From: Calliopum simillimum
Taxonomy: Eukaryota > Arthropoda > Insecta > Diptera > Lauxaniidae
Direction: 5' to 3'
DNA: 64,000 nt
Assembly: GCA_951812925.1 (NCBI GenBank)
Contig: OX638372.1
Span: forward strand, 4,960,001-5,024,000
Shown here piece by piece: positions 60,761 to 64,000 of this stretch. Within the stretch, counting starts at the first letter, position 1, and each line of letters opens with the position of its first letter. A program made the translations under genes and the position numbers. The notes beneath the pieces were generated by a model. The model had not been told where the DNA came from. It searched no databases and saw only the letters and a list, made by a program, of their open reading frames with translations.

Positions 60761-62091
60761 TAATAGCTCAGGCACAAAAAAAAAAACTGGAATGATCTGT
60801 TTACTTCTTATATGCAGTCTTATGTTCTTTTTGACGCTGAAACCTTCTTCATCAGCAGAATTGTCATTATACCTGCAGGATTTTGAAATATCCCTGCTTG
60901 AACTTGAATATAACGCTGCGTTCAGTCTTACAGCGTAGCTACAAGAAAAGTTGAAATTCCTTTTTTATTAATAGCATCGAATAGCTACACTCTTCTTGAT
61001 CCCAATATCCTTTCGGATTTTTCCAATAGGATTCTTATTTTCCGAGTTATGATCCTTTGAATATAAGATATTTCAACCGCCATACAAAAGACGAAATATT
61101 TTGGGTGCGTGGCTTATCCCATTTTTTTATTTTAGGGCATTCTATTTCACCAAAAAAAGAAAAATTTGAGTTTTTGATATTTTTCTATACCATTCGATGC
61201 TTTCCGTGTTTTTTCTTATTATTATTCTCATCGGTTTATTTATAATTTTAAAAGAAGCATGACCGTTAGAAGTGCAAACACACAAGTTTCATAACAAAAA
61301 ATAACTATGAATAAAAACATCGACTAAAATAATAAGATTAGACTGTTGACCGAGCGGGGATCGGTCTCCAGGTACTATAAATTAAGACCATCATATTCTT
61401 TATCTTCAATAAATAAAAATTTATAAAAAATAGGTATGGACAAAAAAAATCCAGATTTGGTATATTTTTTGGAGATTCACCCATACATAAAAATTCCAAG
61501 CTTACTTCAAGTATGCTCGAATGAAAAATTTTCAATTACATAAATGTCCTTGACCTATACAATTTAATAGGAAAAAAAGAAAACTGAATCCATTTCCTTT
61601 TTCCTGCATATGTTTCCAAGTGGTTTTAGTTGGCAAAGAAACATAAATATTTCCTATAAGTTCTACCGCATTCACTTTCAAAAGTCAGCAAAATAAATAA
61701 AAAAGCAAAAACTTTTTCCTCTATACAAATACAAAATGTACGTACATGTGTATGTGTGCATCCGTTGCAACGTCAAGTATATTGCATTTTGACATAACTC
61801 AAAATGATCGCTATAATGCCAATGGCATTGGGGAGAACTTATTGCCTGCAAATGTCCTTAAGTAAATTTGAATTTTCCACATATGCATTTAAGAGTAATC
61901 GAAATGTAATTGAAAATGTCATTGGCAGAAATGTATATGGTAAGCAGGTTATTAAAAATTTACAAAAAAGAAGGAAAAAACTTCTTGTGGGATTATAGTA
62001 AGAACAGCATTTTAGGATAAATACAACATAACGGCAGAATGTTAAAAAAGTAAAAGTTTCCAGGAAATTCAGGCCATACTTAAAATCAATA
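60761..62091. other. Intron, no gene seen
   Basis: Contains the 61415-61505 copy of the small segment also found at 12749-12830. No other structure recognised. Confidence 0.5.
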
Positions 62092-62093
62092 TA

Positions 62094-62990
62094 TTGGGTG
62101 TACAACTTAAAAACCGGAATTTGACGGTGGATGTCCTTACTAACAAATATCGTGAAAGCTCGAACTTTATATATATGTCATTTTGAAGGTACATTTGACA
62201 GCTGTCAAAATCAGTCAACAAAACAATTTTATCTTGTGTGCATCATTATTATTTTTCACGATGAATAACTTCGAAAATTGAAGAAACAGACAGCATTTGC
62301 GGGGGGTTCTAGTGGGTAATTTTTTTGCAAAGAAAACAGCTGCCGAAAGTCATCGCATTCTTGTAGAAGTTTATGGGGACTATGCTCCAGCGGAATCAAG
62401 CTGTCGTGAGTGGTTTAAAAGTGGTTATTTTGATGTCGAAGACAAAGAACGTCCTGGTCAGGACCAGCTAGGTGTGATCCATTATGAGCTGTTGCCAGGT
62501 GGCCAAACCATGCTCAATTCTATCGTCAACAATTGATCCAATTGAAGCAGAAAATCCAGGCAGAGCGGCCAACGTATGCGACCAGACATGAGTCAATAAT
62601 TTTTCACCACGATAACGCTCGGCCACATATTGCTGCCCCAGTCAAAAATTACCTGGAAAACAACGGAAAACAACGAATGGGAAATTTTGCCTCACCCGCT
62701 TTATAGCCCAGACCTTGCATCATCAGACTACCATTTGTTCCGATCGATGCAGAATGCCTTATCAGGAATACGCTTCACTTAAGTTCAAGATATCGAAAAT
62801 TGGCTCGATTCATTTTTGGCTGCCAAGCCGGCGCAATTTTTTTGGGATGGAATTCATAAATTGCCTGAAAGATGGGGAAATGTTGTAGCTTCCAATGGAC
62901 AATACTTTGAATAAAATATATTGTAACATTTTTCCACAATAAAGCATCAAATTTCGCTAAAAAATTCCGGTTTTTAAGTTGTACACCCAA
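62094..62990 (+). mobile_element. Internally deleted mariner element, 897 bp
   Basis: Perfect terminal inverted repeats of about 29 bp (TTGGGTGTACAACTTAAAAA and onward) with TA on both sides (62092-62093 and 62991-62992). Both are marks of mariner elements. Full-length relatives are about 1.3 kb, so roughly 400 bp is missing. The remains of the transposase lie inside. Confidence 0.93.
62261..62911 (+). pseudogene. Broken mariner transposase
   Basis: An ATG at 62261 is followed by a TGA at 62279. The frame then reads the N-terminal region (AAESHRILVEVYGDYAP, FDVEDKERPGQ) and jumps directly to DQLGVIHYELL, so the second half of the DNA-binding region and the part with the first catalytic aspartate are deleted. 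Later parts remain in shifted frames: HHDNARPHI (second aspartate, 62611-62613) and SSDYHLFRSM (third, 62726-62728). A 10-bp tandem duplication, GGAAAACAAC at 62655 and 62665, lies between them; without it the spacing would be the 34 residues typical of mariner DD34D. It cannot make an active enzyme. Confidence 0.9.
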
Positions 62991-62992
62991 TA

Positions 62993-63504
62993 CAAATTTC
63001 ATTGTATGGGAAAAATAGCAGTCTATAGCTAATTCTAGCGCATGATATAATTTTTTTGATGTTTAATTTAATTAATTTTGTGTTAAACTTTTTGTGTGAA
63101 AATCTCCCTTATCTAATTTAAAATTATAAAATACTGCATCAAATTCTCTAAGTCCCCAGCAATCTGCTAGTCCAAGAATTAAACTTGTAAATTATTTATT
63201 TAATCAATTTAAAATTTCTTATTTATTTTCATTTTCTTGAGATTTCCAGCATTGTTCATTTGTTTCCTATACACAAAACTCTCATTTTGCAATGCTGTCT
63301 CGTACGCTTGCATCGAATCAAATCAAAACCTAAGATTCCTCAACAACTTAACAAATATTAAATAGAAATCAAAGCATCCCAAAGCAAAAACCAACATAGC
63401 TGCATCATCAACATCATCATCATCACCAATTCAATTCAATAAGCACCTTCGTCATCATCATCATCATCATTATTATAATCAAAACTTATCACATACACAC
63501 TAAC
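62993..63504. other. Intron end with ATC microsatellite
   Basis: CATCAT repeats occupy about 63405-63426 and 63452-63471, just downstream of the EGF4-5 exon on the minus strand. No gene seen. Confidence 0.7.
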
Positions 63505-63714
63505 CTTGTGAACAATCTGGACCAGTCCAATGACGCTCGCAAACACATTGTCCCGTTTCCAAGTCATAAGTACCATGTTCCGAGCAGCCAGGCAGACATT
63601 GATAGACTTGCTGATCAATGGTACCACAATCCTCACCTTGCCAGCCAGCCTTACAGTAACACTGACCGGCCACACATGTGCCGTGACCAGAACATAAAGG
63701 ATCAAGACAATCAT
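63505..63714 (-). CDS. Ten-m: Teneurin exon: EGF-like repeats 4 and 5
   Basis: The exon of 210 bp runs from an ATAACAG acceptor to a GTTAGT donor, phase 1 at both ends. It encodes [19 protein letters not shown] ... C, a six-cysteine repeat, then [18 protein letters not shown] ... C, a repeat with tyrosine where the third cysteine should be. In teneurins the second and fifth EGF repeats are known to lack one cysteine, leaving an unpaired one that links two chains; this pattern is the basis for numbering the second one EGF5. The frame joins to AVCSLDC of the next exon. Earlier exons, including the membrane segment, lie beyond the window. Confidence 0.93.
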
Positions 63715-64000
63715 CTGTTATATACAATAACACACATACACATAGATGCAAAACGGCGACGACGATGACACCAAATACATGAAGGATGTTTGTTAGAAGA
63801 GTTGTAGCAGGCATGGGTATAGCAGCGGCAACAGCAGCATTGCGGTGTCCATGTGGTCATATGTGGAATGTAGCGCATGTGTGTTGTGGATTTTAGTTGG
63901 TTAGTCGTCGTTGTTGTATTTGTGTATACGTGGTGGTATTTGAAGAAAGAGAAAAAAAGAAATTTAAATTCGGTACACGTACAAAAGTGGTCATTAAAAT
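63715..64000 (-). other. Teneurin intron upstream of the EGF4-5 exon
   Basis: Only intron is recognised. The minus frame stays open back to an ATG at 63814 with a hydrophobic run, in frame with the exon; this is discussed as a low-probability alternative start. Confidence 0.6.

Noticed and set aside
62297..62536. Small intact 79-codon gene
   Set aside because: It is the truncated, frameshifted mariner transposase inside perfect inverted ends.
1..64000. CRISPR array, operon or prokaryotic features
   Set aside because: The sequence is clearly animal (spliced EGF exons, LTR and mariner elements). The regular repeats are minisatellites without unique spacers.

Overview
This window is a piece of an AT-rich insect genome, most likely a higher fly (Schizophora). 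It holds a central stretch of a teneurin gene on the minus strand, best matched to Ten-m. Four coding exons are recognisable, read from high to low coordinate: 63714-63505, 41564-41379, 28569-28423 and 27522-27315. Their splice phases agree (1, 1, 1, then 2) and they join into one continuous reading frame. They encode EGF-like repeats that I number 4 to 8 and the start of the cysteine-rich region that follows. The introns between them are about 21.9 kb, 12.8 kb and 0.9 kb. No further exon was recognised in 1-27314, so that stretch is probably also intron. The species cannot be named from the sequence alone.

Almost everything else is repeat-derived. The best-defined insertion is a BEL/Pao LTR retrotransposon (29547-35786, minus strand, same direction as the gene). 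It has two 322-bp LTRs in which I see no difference, a 5-bp target duplication, a primer-binding site and one uninterrupted 1686-codon gag-pol frame. It landed inside an array of 65-bp tandem repeats. Just beside the EGF8 exon lies a 476-bp solo LTR (28729-29204) with ATAC target duplications and a TATA box pointing toward the exon. A mariner relic (62094-62990) keeps its inverted ends but has lost part of its transposase. A hAT-type non-autonomous element (10308-11174) has an 8-bp target duplication.

The most unusual feature is the number of long palindromes: 521-857, 880-2391, 7605-8080, 11680-12259, 18690-18990, 45005-45830, 49029-50812 and 51396-53471, with arms of about 100 to 1040 bp. 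Four have termini and target duplications of transposable elements: 880-2391 (8 bp, hAT-like), 11680-12259 (TTA), 49029-50812 (CAC...GTG ends, TAT) and 51396-53471 (CAC...GTG ends, AGCA). They fall into related groups. 521-857 and 49029-50812 share the same apex, and two other copies carry one half of it. 51396-53471, 7605-8080 and 40-425 share another module order. Transcribed as part of the Ten-m pre-mRNA, these would fold into very long double-stranded RNA.

An unclassified repeat (copies near 10.1-12.3 kb and 58.4-59.3 kb) gives a before-and-after comparison: the first copy carries two insertions (10308-11174 and 11680-12259) that the second lacks. Other tandem repeats are at 5985-6310, 7110-7380, 14790-15240, 41815-43075 and 59640-60760. 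The rest is AT-rich intron with microsatellites and no gene that I can support.
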